64,000 bases of DNA from Antedon bifida (Eukaryota; Echinodermata; Crinoidea; Comatulida; Antedonidae), in contig OY727093.1 of NCBI GenBank assembly GCA_963402885.1, forward strand, positions 11,171,501 to 11,235,500, in the 5' to 3' direction. The notes under the pieces are model-generated. The model saw only the letters and a list, made by a program, of their open reading frames with translations. It was not told where the DNA came from and did not search any database. This document shows positions 49,861 to 60,727 of this stretch, piece after piece. How positions within the stretch are numbered: the stretch's first letter is position 1; the number at the start of each line of letters is the position of its first letter. A program made the position numbers and the translations under genes.

Positions 49861-50924
49861 TGAACTGGGGTTTTATCATTGTTGCATTAACTACTACATC
49901 AATTAAAGTGTTTGTCTGATCATTTTTTTGGGGGGTCTAATTTATTTTGCAAAAAAAGGAGAGCAAAAAACACAAGAACAAAACAAAAAAATCATATAAA
50001 AATTCATCCTTATTTTCTTATAAAGAACATAGCTCTCTTTATGGTTAGGTAGAAGTACTGTATACACAGTTTTAAGATTTATTTAAATGTTTGTATTCTG
50101 TAAATTTGTAGTTGCTTTAATATCTAAATTAAATTGTTTGAAAATAATTTCGTTTATGGTGAAGGAACAAGGTTACGTTGAAATTTACCCAACGTTTCAT
50201 TCGTTATCATCGCACTTTCTCAAGTCAACTTGGTTTGCCGACACTGATCATGGCATAGTCACGTGATGTTTTTGTGACACGCACCCTCTATGTTGTTACT
50301 TGAAAACCTCTGGGTGAGTAGTCCCAGAGGGGTCCGCCCCGGTCGGCCGTCTCACTAATAGATCATCGTATATGTGTGGCAGCCACTTTCCACCTTGATC
50401 TCTGTTCATGTTTTTGCAGTTTTTCTAATTATAATTGCTTCTTGCCATCCTCTCTTAGTGATATTTCCCTCTTTGTGTCCTGAGTGGCGAGTACACGAAA
50501 TATTGGATGGAAATGTCATTTATTAAATTAAATGACGATGATAAACTTATGCTATAAGTAAACGTATCGGCCGTGCTATTACACAATAAAATATAGACAC
50601 GGCCGGCCGTACATCGTAATTATCACCAATTAAAGGCACAGTATATATAATCATGTAGTTAATATCCCAATTACATAAGTTTATCTAAGACTGTTAATTA
50701 TAATCACCTAAAATTCGTACTACACTATATAACTAGAGTATTTTGAAATCTACATAAATTCATATAAAGTACATACATTCGTATTAAAACCCATAAGGGC
50801 CAGAGGCACACACCTCTGTATTAAATGGATAAATGTTTTGCTAAAACTTATACAAGAATGATTTACTATGTCTACAATAATAGTATTGATACGGAAAGTA
50901 CGGAACATGGCATACATTTATTGT
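49861..50924. other. region without supportable gene
   Basis: AT-rich, with a GC-richer patch at 50280-50345 (CAGAGGGGTCCGCCCCGGTC). No ORF or clear repeat boundary. Confidence 0.35.
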
Positions 50925-51135
50925 AATCTATATATAAATTTACGTAAGGGCAAAATTCGGTAAATCGCGCGTTATTTCTAGAATTTTTACTCGATGGTAT
51001 ATAAAGTTGGTTCGTACTTTCGGTACTGATTTTAATTAACTGGTGTAAACCTATTTACTAATTAATTTGAGTTAGGTAATTAGTTATTGACAATTAAAAC
51101 GAATTTAGGTTCAACGATTTGCCCCAAATAGGGGC
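50925..51135. repeat. module shared with the LINE tandem units
   Basis: AATCTATATATAAATTTACG to AACGATTTGCCCCAAAT matches 33298-33515 and its copies in units 2 and 3 with only scattered differences. Here it sits just beyond the truncated DIRS RT, so it may be a DIRS end or a separate short element present in both places. Confidence 0.8.
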
Positions 51136-51592
51136 AATTTATTAGCCTACGCAAGAATGTGCGGCCAGGTACTACTACTGCGCACGCGTAGTTCTACAGC
51201 CATATTTATGATTGTAGCTCCCGGAGCGTAGCCTTTTTCTTATTTAAGAAGGTAACTAAGACTTTGTTAATTTTTGTTAACCTTTCCTTTGGTAAACGGC
51301 ATTCCATAGTGTCCGAATCCACCTCTATGCCGTAGATTGTTAGCTTTGTCGTTGGTGTCACTGTTTTCGATTCTTTTATTGGAACCCCAAATATACTGCA
51401 AAGAAACAGAAACCTGGTTATTGCTTCGCGACAATCCATTGTGCCAGTGGAACCTATAAAGAAAAAATCGTCCAAAATATGAGACGAATCAATTATGTTA
51501 AATTTGGTTTTCATAATCCATATTAACGCACAGCTAAACATTTCGAATACCTGACAAGATCTACTGGACCCCATTGGCAGGCATTTCTCATA
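51136..51592 (-). pseudogene. DIRS reverse transcriptase, C-terminal part
   Basis: Minus strand. Continues the RT from 57850 after the big insertion: YEKCLPMGSSRSCQVFEMFS, then HILDDFFFIG (YLDD-type catalytic box with DD) and FGVPIKESKTVTPTTKLTI. The last open residues KKKATLRELQS should be followed by a conserved LxGxLNFA block, which is absent, so the element is truncated here and abuts the module at 50925-51135. Confidence 0.85.
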
Positions 51593-52361
51593 AGCCCCTT
51601 TCTCACAGATGTGTCTGCAATATACCGGTACAGTGCTGGCGTCGTGCCGGTATCGTTACCGGCATATACCCATTCTCATCGGACTATCGTGCCGGAAATA
51701 TAACCGGTATATACCGGCTTTCTGTGAGAAAGGAGTCGGGCATATTCGGCCAATAAAAAGTCTGTGACAAAATAATTATTGAGGGCGTCCTTTATTGTTA
51801 TTATTTTTGTCTAGGGATATATGGCGGCGAATGTTAAGTTACAGATTATTATCTTCCTTTATAGCATATTTATGCTATGTACAGTATATTGTGCATATAT
51901 TATACAGGTACAGCAATTAATTAGCCGTCATCGGCAATCTGTAAAACACCTTAGAAGGCTGTACAATTTACAAGGCGACGAAGGGTCAGGCTAGTTAGGC
52001 ACCAACAATGACCTAGGCCTGCTATAGATTATGCTACAAATTTCTTCTTGTCCCCTTATTTTAAGCAGCTCTCTTATCTCATTATCCCTCCAGTTCGACA
52101 TTATTATTGTTAATTGAATTGAATCGGCGCCAAAGTGATACACTTGACCGCGCAAGGTGTCTGAAGCCTCGACAGGGAACCTCGGAATATAACGGCGTTA
52201 CGTTCTCACAGAATGCCCGTCTGGCATTGCGGGGAATATCCCTAGAATATTACTAGGTCTAAAGCAGGTCATGTCGATGCCGGCATGATGCCAAGACGAC
52301 CCGTTTTCACAGAAAACCATACCGGCATGGTAATGGTATATTCCCGCAATATTCCTGGCAC

Positions 52362-53600
52362 TCAGCTCTTAGACAGGCAGCCCAGAGACATTTGGTTAGA
52401 TGAGCTAGGTACCAATATCTGACTATTTAAGTGTGTTGGGGGTCACTTGATGTCAATGAAAATGGGAGTCTGCCGGGTACCCCCTGCTGCGTCTAGACCG
52501 GGGGACCCCCGAAACGTGCTAAAAAATCGGCCCCGGTTAGATGAGAGAGATACCACCTAATTTTACCACCATGGGATGCCCATTGGCATCCTAATACCAG
52601 TATCACAAACGACAGACTTTTTCTCTGCTGCAAAAGGCCCGCCAGACCCCCCGAAAGGAGGGCCTAAAATGGGGTTAGCATAGATGAGTGAGGTACCACT
52701 CAAAATTAATGCCAAATGAACAAGTTGTGTTCATACAATACTAAATGGATAACAACAGACTAATTGTCTGCTGCAACGCAAGTGCCAGACACCCTAAAGT
52801 TAGACTAGAGACCCCCTTCCCCCAACTAGCCCAGCTTAGATGTTGTAGATACCACCAGCAATCAATGTTATATGATTTAGCACATTGTAAGCAATACTAA
52901 ATGACCTATTACAGACTATCTGTACACTGCCTTGGCCCTGGCAGACCCCTCTAAAGTTAGACTAGGGACCCCCCCTTTCCCCAACTATCCCAGCTTAGAT
53001 ATTGTAGATACCACCAGCAACCAATGTTATATGATTTAGCACATTGTAAGCAATACCAAATGACCTATTACAGACTATTTGTACACTGCCTTGGCCCTGG
53101 CAGACCCCATCTAAAGTTCAACTAGAGACCCCATTTACCCCAAATATGGCCTAGCTTAGATATTGTAGATACCACCAGCAGCAAAAAAAAACCACCTAAA
53201 ACAACATGTTTAATTGAATAAAGTTTAACTTTAATCGAACTAACACAAAACAATTGAAAATATATCACATCAATGACGATAAAATGACCATTACCATTCT
53301 AAAGGGAAAAATAGTTTCACTTAAAACTAATATAATCCAAATATATATATAACAAGTACGGATTCGGGTAAATTTAGCATTCCTGCTAGATTTGTGAGGA
53401 TCTGGAATTCCTTGCCTTTGAATGTCAAAGATACATTCGTCTGTAACTCTTGCGACCTATTTTAAGAGAAAGCTTAGTAATCACCTTATCAAATTCAGGA
53501 TTGTAGAAACTTAATCTAAAGTGATTTGATTAATTAATAGTTGGTAATTTTAAATGCTGTATATTATAATCTTAATCCTGTATTCATATTTATATATATA
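52362..53600. repeat. left arm of the long inverted repeat, made of ~150-160-base diverged units
   Basis: About six units are marked by TTAGAT..GAGATACCACC-type motifs and CAGACCCC..AAAG. The last three units have a period of about 160 (CCAGCTTAGAT at 52831 and 52990, CTAGCTTAGAT at 53151). The outer end is AGACAGGCAGCCCAGAGAC. The inner end contains a LINE RT tail relic and (AT)n. Confidence 0.85.
53365..53515 (+). pseudogene. LINE ORF2 C-terminal relic inside the inverted repeat
   Basis: Translation with shifts reads GKFSIPA.F.RIWNSLPLNVKDT and then FKRKLSNHLIKF, the usual end of CR1/Jockey-type RT proteins (RxWNSLP...SFKxKLxxHL). A degraded inverse copy is in the right arm near 56880-57000. 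Confidence 0.65.
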
Positions 53601-53717
53601 AATCCAAAGGCAAATAACTGAAAAAATGACAATGCTGTGGGTATCAGTGGCTGGATCTCAATGGAGATACAAAAAAAGCGAAAAGCTAAATCAAAAGGAT
53701 AAAGTAAAACAGCCAGA

Positions 53718-53760
53718 AACGTTAGCAGAGCTTTCGGGCAACACTAGCCCTTTATCAGTG
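53718..53760 (-). ncRNA. hammerhead-ribozyme-like motif at the 3' end of the Penelope-like element
   Basis: On the minus strand: CTGATAA, a stem-loop GGGC...GCCC, then GAAA and a short stem AGC/GCT followed by TAA. This is the order CUGAUGA - stem II - GAAA - stem III - UH of a type I hammerhead. The core has A where CUGAUGA has G, which would weaken or abolish cleavage, and stem I pairing is poor. Penelope-like elements are known to carry hammerheads in their terminal repeats, and this one lies just downstream of the GIY-YIG region, as expected. Confidence 0.5.
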
Positions 53761-53989
53761 CAAGTGAAGGAATTTGGATAACGTCATAGTATAAGAACTG
53801 GCAAGTGCTGCCTGGGTGGACAGGAATAAAATAAATACAACAAAAGGAGACAGGGTGGAGTCTGAATAAGAGTAGAAAACAAAGAAGGTAGCTTGGTAGA
53901 GATATAAACAATTTTGGAATGAAACTAAAAAACAGCTTAAATGGTGGTTAATATTGAAACTTAAATTTTGGTAGTCATTGGAATAATTT

Positions 53990-56160
53990 TACCGACCTGG
54001 GAGTATGTTTCTAATGTTAAGTACAAAATGTTTTGTGGTTTTAAGTTGTAATTCCCAGTGGTTTTCTTTGTCTTTGCGAGTTTTGTCGCTCCATTTGACA
54101 TCATGGAATATTGCAATAACTCTGAAATTTGCAATCGAGTGACCAGCTGAATTAAAATGTTCGGCTACAGGTTGATCGAGCTTTAATGATCTGTGTTGTG
54201 TCATTCTCATACGGAGAGTGTTTTTTGTTTCTCCGACTGTTTGCCACAAAAATTACAGCATATGAGATAAATGACGTTTTTGGTTAGACAATTAATTGAT
54301 TGTCTTAGCCGAAAAATGCGGCCAGTTTGGTTACTCTTAAATTGTTCAGTAGAATCAACCAATGAACAAGTTTTGCAAGATTTGCCGCAAAGGTGACTGC
54401 CCAAATTTTGTCTGTCATGAGAGTTAATTTCACTCTTAAATTTGGATCTGACTAATATATCACGAATGTTGGGAGGTCTACGAAATGCAATAATGGGTGG
54501 TTCCGGAAAAACAGTCCTGAGACGTTCTGTGGACTGTAGAATGGGCATATGCTATAAGTAATAGTTCGTAATGGAGGCAACCTAGGGTGATAGGTTGTGA
54601 CCAATGGCACTCTGGTCGAACTTGGCTGACGTGGTTTGTACGTCAGTGTTTGACATCGAGGAATATCTTTTGCTTTCTTTATAGCAGTTTCGATGTATTC
54701 CTTCTTGTAATTTCTATTCCGGAGATGTCCGGTTAGTTCTTCGGTACGATTCTAAAAAAAATCTAAATCTGAAGAACAGATACGTCTGATACGTAATGCT
54801 TTACTGTTCGGTATGTTTTTAGTACAGTGTTGGGGATGACAACTGCTAGGGAGCAGGTACATATTTTTATCCGTGGGTTTACGGAATAGGTCAGTTTTGA
54901 GTGTACCATTTTCTATGGTCACTATATAGTGTCCAAAAAATCAACGCTACTAGTGGATTTGGTAGCTGTAAATTTGATAGTTGGGTGGGCTGAATTAATA
55001 TTGAGAAGAAAAAATTCCAAATTATCTTCACCATGGGTCCAGACCATGAAGATGTTGTCAATGTATCTAAATATATATTTTATGGCGATCCTGTTTTGGT
55101 GTTTTTTCTTTACACTGTTGGATCTTGAATAAATAAAATAAAACCAAAAAAGTGGTTTATTAGGTTTGAGGGACAGAAATTTGGCCTCAAATTGTCCCAT
55201 AAATAAATTTGCAAAAGATGCCGCCATTTTTGTGCCCATCGCTGTGTCATGAATTTGAAGGTAATGGTCATTTCCAAAAATAAAATTGTTGTAGGTTAAA
55301 ATCAACATGACCAGTTCTCATAAATGAGCTTCAGTAGGCGTTTTGCCTGGAATTTGTTTGTAATTTAAAATACATGCGTCGGCTCCTTCTTCGTGAGGGA
55401 TATTAGTATACAACGATGAAACATCTAATGTAGCCAGAACAGAATTATTATGTAAATTTTGAATTTGGTTAATTTTGCGGATAAAGTCCGTGGAGTCCTG
55501 AATGTATGAAGAGAGATCAGTCACATATGGTCTAAGTAAATCATCCCCATATTCAGAAATTTTCTCTGTAGCAGTGCCATTGCCCGAAATAATGGTTCTA
55601 CCAGGACTGCCTGCTTTGTGGATTTTAGGTAGGAAATAAAATCTGCCTGGAACTGTACCAAATGAGGTTCAATCTTAGGATCGATGGAGTGTTTTTTTAC
55701 CATCACAGAAACAGATTTGGCCACCTTATCCGCAATTTCCGGGATGGGATCCGTTGTAAGTTTACGATATATAATGAAGAGGATTGTTTACCTGTCTTAA
55801 GTATTCCTCTTCATAAAATTTGATGTCCATAGCAACAGTGACAGAACCTTTATCAGCGATCAGCGTGTTTAATAATGATATCATTAGGCTGACGCAATGT
55901 GGCAACGGCCTGCCTCCTGCCTCTCTTGTTTTGAGACATTGTCACGTTTATCTGGACTCGGGACGTAGTTTTGTACATCCTCCTCAATAGCCTGGATAAA
56001 TGTTTCTAAAGCTGGACAACGATTTTTAGGTGGATTCCAGGAACTTTTTGGTTTAAATTTGTTAACGTTGCCTTCGTTTTGCGTGGTGCTGCTGTCTGAA
56101 TCAGCAAAATATTCACGTAATCGTAATCTTCTGGAGAAAGACTCCATATCCAAAGATGTG
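53990..56160 (-). pseudogene. Penelope-like retroelement (RT plus GIY-YIG endonuclease), inactive
   Basis: Read from 56153 downward. N-terminal block FSRRLRLREYF and KSSWNPP...ALETFIQAIEEDV. RT blocks: LATLDVSSLYTNIPHEEG, GTKMAASFANLFMGQFEAKF, YIDNIFMVWTHGEDNLEFFL (the catalytic YIDD is YIDN here), HPTIKFTATKS and SVDFLDT. Then KALRIRRIC and RPPNIRDILVRS with a Cys-rich SHLCGKSCKTC linker. The C-terminal GIY-YIG-type endonuclease reads VIYLICCNFCGK, ETKNTLRMRMTQHRS, PVAEHFNSAGHS and KENHWE (about 54290-53990). Several frameshifts, stops and an extra segment before YIDN show that it is dead. It sits between the two long inverted arms of the 6.25 kb element. Confidence 0.88.
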
Positions 56161-56805
56161 CGCCGACCTGCCTTGGTTTTGGCCAGAATTTAAGTCCTCA
56201 GGAAAGAAGTTTTTTCTCTCCATCGGAAAGTTAATTTCAACAACTGAATCTTGTTATAAGTCCCAACGAACCTTCTGCAGGGTTTCCTAAAAGCCCTGAA
56301 GTCATCCGAAGGTAGAGTCATTTGTGTTGAAATGACCAATTCTGCAGGTAGACCAAATTTGTGATGTCCCCTTCAGGCCATTACCGTTGATTGCTTACGG
56401 CAATCATTGGCGATAATCCTGAGTTTGTTTTGAAACTCAGAGATGCAGGATTCTAGAGTGAATTTCAACGTCAAACTCAGTGAGGATTTTGCGGCAATTG
56501 CCAATTTGGATCTCATTGAGTTGACAAGCATTTTTGTAAAAGATTATATTAATTTTGTTCAAGTACCTTTTTTAATAGATACAGTACTACATATCTACAT
56601 AAATAAACTACATTAAAAAAAAGTTATATATATATATAATTTTTTTTAAAATATTTTTTCGATCGAGATACGGTATTGTTCAGTCTATCTGAAGATCGTT
56701 TAACGTGAAACACTGTGATAGACGTCCGTGTTCCATCTACTTTATAAAAATATATATTCGCTCTTGATTCCAATTGAGCACTCTTGCAGCCTAAACGCAT
56801 CTATA
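56161..56805. other. 5' part or flank of the Penelope-like element
   Basis: Some frame-shifted coding matches seem to continue upstream (minus strand) to about 56500. Beyond that are AT repeats, with (TA)n at about 56625 and 56805-56826. No separate gene. Confidence 0.35.
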
Positions 56806-57838
56806 TAAATATATATATATATATATACAGCATTTAAAATTACCCACTATTAATTAACCAAATCACTTTAGATTAAGTTAATACAATCCTGAATTTGAAT
56901 TAAGGTGATTACTAAGCTTTCTCTTAAAATAGGTCCAAGAGTTACAGACGAATGTATCTTTGACATCCAAAGGCAAGGAATGCTAAATTTACCCGAATCC
57001 ATACTTGTTATATATATTTGGCTTATATAAGTTTTAAGTGAAACTCTTAAACTATTTTCCCTTTAGAATGGTAATGGTCATTTTATCGTCATTGATGTGA
57101 TATATTTTCAATTGTTTTGTGTTAGTTCGATTAAAGTTAAACTTTATTCAATTAAACATGTTGTTTTAGGTGTTGTTTTTGCTGCTGGTGCTGGTGATAT
57201 CTACAATATCTAAGCTAGGCCATACTTGGGGTAAATGGTGTGACTAGTCGAACTTTAGAGGGGTCTGCCAGGGCCAAGGCAGTGTACAGATGGTCTGTAA
57301 TAGGTCATTTGGTATTGCTTACTATGTGCTAAATCATATCACATTGGTTGCTGGTGGTATCTACAATATCTAAGCTGGGCTAGTTGGGGGAAGGGGGGTC
57401 TCTAGTCTAACTTTAGGGTGTCTGGCACTTGCGGTGCAGCAGACAATTAGTCTGTTGTTATCCATTTAGTATTGTACGAACACAACTTGTTCATTTGGCA
57501 TTAATTTTGAGTGGTACCTCACTCATCTATGCTAACCCCATTTTAGGCCCTCCCTCGGGGGTCTGGCGGGCCTTTTGCAGCAGAGAAAAAGTCTGTCGTT
57601 TGTGATACTGTTATAAGGATGCCAATGGGCATCCCATGGTGGTAAAATTAGGTGGTATCTCTCTCATCTAACCTGGGCCGATTTTTTAGCACGTTTCGGG
57701 GTCTAGACGCAGCAGGGGGTACCCGGCAGACTCCCATTTTCATTGACTTCAAGTGACCCCCAACACACTTAAATAGTCAGATATTGGTACCTAGCTCATC
57801 TAACCAAATGTCTCTGGGCTGCCGGTCTATCTGTGAGA
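56806..57838. repeat. right arm of the long inverted repeat
   Basis: Reverse complement of the left arm: GGGTCTAGACGCAGCAGGGG, GGGCATCCCATGGTGGTAAA and CTAGCTCATCTAACCAAATG mirror 52490, 52570 and 52395. It has about one fewer 160-base unit than the left arm and lacks a counterpart of 51600-52360. Confidence 0.85.
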
Positions 57839-57847
57839 AAGGGGCTT

Positions 57848-59005
57848 TAGTAATAAAGGTTATCCCATGTAAAACCCAAGAGATAATAATCGTCCGGGTG
57901 AATCGGTATTATTCTGAACGCGTCTTCTATGTCTGTTTTGGCCATCAGGCAATGCCTACCATATTTTAAGATAAGCTTCAGCATGCAGTCGATCGAATCG
58001 TAAGTGACGACTGAGGCTTCTGTAGGAATGCCAAAATTTACTGAAACCCCGCGTGGATAAGACAGATCTTGTATGATTCTGAATTTTCCGACCTCACTCT
58101 TGGGAATCACGCCTAAGGGTGACCCCACGAAATTACTGAACGGCGGTGAAGTGAATGGACCTGCTAACCGGCCTCGTTGAATGCCTTTGAAAATAAAGTT
58201 TTCAACTTGGACTGGGTGGGCTAGGGCACTCGGATGATTGTGCGCAATGTTTGGTGAGGGTGGATTTATGCACTCCAATTTAAAGCCTTGTGTGAAACCT
58301 GAAATAATAATGTTAGCACGGTGTGGTATGTAGCCTGAAAGATAGTGAGCTATCCCGTCGTTTTGGCGAAACTGCCCTCCCGGCCGTCTGAAACGTTGTT
58401 TTGGGGAAATGTTTTATGGATGTGAGAGTTCACAACGTGGACAGGTGTGTTTATACGCGCACGGCTGGCTTGCACATCCCGAGTGATACCCCCAACAGAA
58501 TCCTTTAGGGATGCGACTCGGGACGCGTAATCGAAAGGGCTGGTTGCTCCCAGGCTTTGGAGTATAACTCGTAGGTGTCGTTTGGCATGTCACCAACTTC
58601 AGCATCAGTTCTGTATGGAGAGCCTCCCAGACGAGCTCGCCTGAATTTCTCGTCGTATACACGCCATGAGGCCCCATTTGTACAGCTTGCGTGCAGCTCT
58701 AAAATATTACTGGCGTATTTCATTAGGTTACGACCCTCCTCCGGGAATTTTTCCGTGTAGACTGCCATGTAAACTAAAAAGGCCCGGTGCCACTCCAGGA
58801 TATTCAATGTTACATTCTTTTGCCCTTGATCATCTTAAGTAGGTTATCTCCAATGGACACTGTAAGGCTATTATTGCGTTGGTCTGGCATAAAAAGCGAC
58901 TTAAGTTCCATGTATTGGTCATTCCAAATGTTTGTCTTTATGGCAGAGAAAAGCCCTGACCCAAGTGCAATAGAATCCATTATAGGTACAAACACCTATA
59001 ATGGC
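57848..59005 (-). pseudogene. DIRS retrotransposon, gag-like region and N-terminal RT
   Basis: Minus strand. Gag-like part at about 59000-58414: NILEWHRAFLVYMAVYTEKF, KYASNILELHA, a zinc-knuckle-like GFCWGYHSGCASQPCAYKHT with CPRCELSHP. RT start at 58278-57847: VGSPLGVIPKSEVGKFRIIQ, DLSYPRGVSVNFGIP, LMAKTDIEDAFRIIPIHPDD (catalytic D) and LLGFTWDNLYY, where the 6.25 kb element interrupts. Frameshifts separate gag from RT. The whole copy is inactive. Confidence 0.85.
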
Positions 59006-59275
59006 AAGGGTTCGAGGCCGACTCGCTCCTAGTTCTGGTGGTGGAACAAGTCTTCTCGGATAAGGACTATAAACCGTAGGTCCAGTGTACACAGTTATAA
59101 CCTGTGTGCACTTTAAAGAACCCAGTTCATTATTCGAAAAGAGTAGGGGGTTACCCCGGTGAACTGGTTCACAAAATAGCCCCTGTATCAGGGGGATTAC
59201 CACCTATCTGATAGGACAGTGATTAATTCACTATTGGTAATCCTTGGCCACATTGCCTAAAGACATAAAAAAAAA
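59005..59275 (+). mobile_element. SINE-like insertion in the DIRS gag, with A tail
   Basis: Begins near GGGTTCGAGGCC, a B-box-like sequence. Body has GGTCCAGTGTACACAG, AAGAACCCAGTTCAT and GTGAACTGGTTCAC, and it ends in an A run of about 18 (59267-59284). It separates QADV of the gag N-terminus (minus strand) from the rest. A body relative is at 20250-20470. Confidence 0.6.
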
Positions 59276-59284
59276 AAAAAAACA

Positions 59285-59579
59285 CATCTGCCTGTTCGTC
59301 TTGTACGATGTCCAGAGATTCTGTCGTCGGGTCCGTGACATTTCGAACTGTTGGTGGAGTTGTGATGTGCGTTTCGGTCGCGTCTCCCATGTGTTTCGCC
59401 ATTTCGGCTGCCAGTTTGGCATAGTCAATTATTTCGTAAGTCAGCTCTATCTGTGTGGTCACCGCAGCTCTTGCTGTACGGTGCCTCTTTGTTGTTACCT
59501 GTTTCTCTGATGCCACTGGCGCACTTGATGAGCGGCGTTTTGACTTTGCTTTTGGCATTGCCCCTAAAGAAAAACACAT
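59285..59579 (-). pseudogene. DIRS gag N-terminal fragment
   Basis: Minus strand, from Met at 59557 (MPKAKSKRRSSSAPVASEKQ) through DYAKLAAEMAKHMGD to EQADV, where the SINE A-run begins. The basic start followed by a short acidic helix region matches DIRS-type gag N-termini in outline only. This is the 5' end of the element that continues at 59005-57848 and 51592-51136. Confidence 0.65.
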
Positions 59580-59630
59580 TACTTTGGTTGGTAAGTTTTC
59601 TCATTTACCCGCTTGAGTGAGTTGCACGGT

Positions 59631-59869
59631 ATAGAATGCCGTGAGTTAACAATATCAAACATGGTAGTATAGACACACCATGAGTTACATAATCAAACAC
59701 GGTTATAGAATGCCGTGAGTTAAACAATATCAAACATGGTAGTATAGACACACCATGAGTTACATAATCAAACACGGCATAGAATGCCGTGAGTTAAACA
59801 ATATCAAACATGGTAGTATAGACACACCATGAGTTACATAATCAAACACGGCATAGAATGCCGTGAGTT
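59631..59869. repeat. 74-base minisatellite, about 3.2 units
   Basis: ATAGAATGCCGTGAGTTAAA starts at 59631 (with one A fewer), 59705, 59779 and 59853, each 74 bases apart and nearly identical. Units contain ACACGG/CCGTGA and CACCATGAGTTA, CATGGTAGT half-palindromes. Confidence 0.92.
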
Positions 59870-60727
59870 CTGGAAGCCATTGAGTTGTAGATATGAATTC
59901 ATGTACACATTTTTACGTACAAAATGTTTTGACGTCATCAAATGGCCACTTGAATTTAAAAATTAGGATTTGTTATCTTTTTATGTAGATTATCACATTC
60001 AACAGAGCGCATCTTGGTTATGTGTGCTCGAATTTCGCACAACTTTCAGTATGTGCTTGCTTAATAATTATCTTTATCGTCATGAGTTGACACTATCTTC
60101 ATTTTAATGACGTCATCACGCGTAAAAACTTGAATAACGTAGGCCGTGTAATTTCACCTTCGCAGTAAATTTGAATATCTTACAGCTCTTCAGAATTGAA
60201 GGTTACCTTGATGATTATAATTTATTATGAAAGCTGATGAAATGTAGATATTAATTCATATAAAAATTAAGCCTATCGGATGTTGTGACGTTAACATATG
60301 GCCAGTTGAAGTGAAAAAGTAGTTTTTTCATAGTTTTCGTCAAAGTTATACACAATTCAAGGAGCGCGCACAGCGCTTCTACGTGCCAAATTTTTTTCCA
60401 AATCTTATATTTTTTTGCTCAATTAATTATCTTTCGAAATTGTCATCTTAAAGTTTAGTTTGATAACGTCATCATGCCAAAAAATTAGAACATGTGTGTC
60501 CCGTAATTTCACCTATGCTACACTGTATATAGATATACAGTATATACTGTACATATTGTATATGGCGTATAGGCACAACTCAGCACTATAAGCATATAAT
60601 AGGATGGCATACATCAACATTTTCCGATCGTATGTTAACGTACGTGCATGTTTAAAAAAAAATTAATTTCAGTAAAATGATAAAAATGATCACCTATAAT
60701 TCGTCAAAGTGACGAATTAAATTCTAG
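59868..60727 (+). mobile_element. Helitron-like non-autonomous repeat (copy 2)
   Basis: Shares with 28380-29195: GTAGATATGAATTCATGTA, TTTTGACGTCATCAAATGGC, AAAAAATTAGAACAT.TGTG and CCCGTAATTTCACCTATGCT. The 3' end is AATTCGTCAAAGTGACGAATT (60698-60718), followed by CTAG at 60724-60727. It starts immediately after the 74-base minisatellite with TCTGGAAGCC, i.e. with the TC expected of a Helitron 5' end. Confidence 0.65.

Larger units (their letters stand above)
51593..57847. mobile_element. 6.25 kb terminal-inverted-repeat element inserted in the DIRS RT
   Basis: Ends AGCCCCTTTCTCACAGAT and ATCTGTGAGAAAGGGGCT are exact inverted repeats. The flanks carry TA on both sides (51591-51592 and 57848-57849). 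Removing the element and one TA joins the DIRS RT frame as NLY|YYEKCLPMG, the expected conserved block, which fixes the borders to within a base or two. Inside are a second, inward tip at about 51715-51740 (CTTTCTGTGAGAAAGGAG), ~1 kb inverted repeats (52362-53600 and 56806-57838) and a Penelope-like element. No transposase gene is recognisable. Confidence 0.85.

Noticed and set aside
51590..51745. Stand-alone 150-base MITE at the left tip
   Set aside because: The outer end pairs perfectly with 57830-57847 and the DIRS frame is restored only if the whole 6.25 kb is removed, so the tip belongs to the large element; the inner inverted tip may be a later internal copy.
56685..56725. Second hammerhead-like motif (CTGAAGATCG...GAAAC) on the + strand
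   Set aside because: The core differs from CUGAUGA, the orientation is opposite to the Penelope-like element and no matching stems I or III are visible.
59640..59870. CRISPR-like array
   Set aside because: Units are contiguous 74-base tandem repeats with no variable spacers, in a eukaryotic genome.
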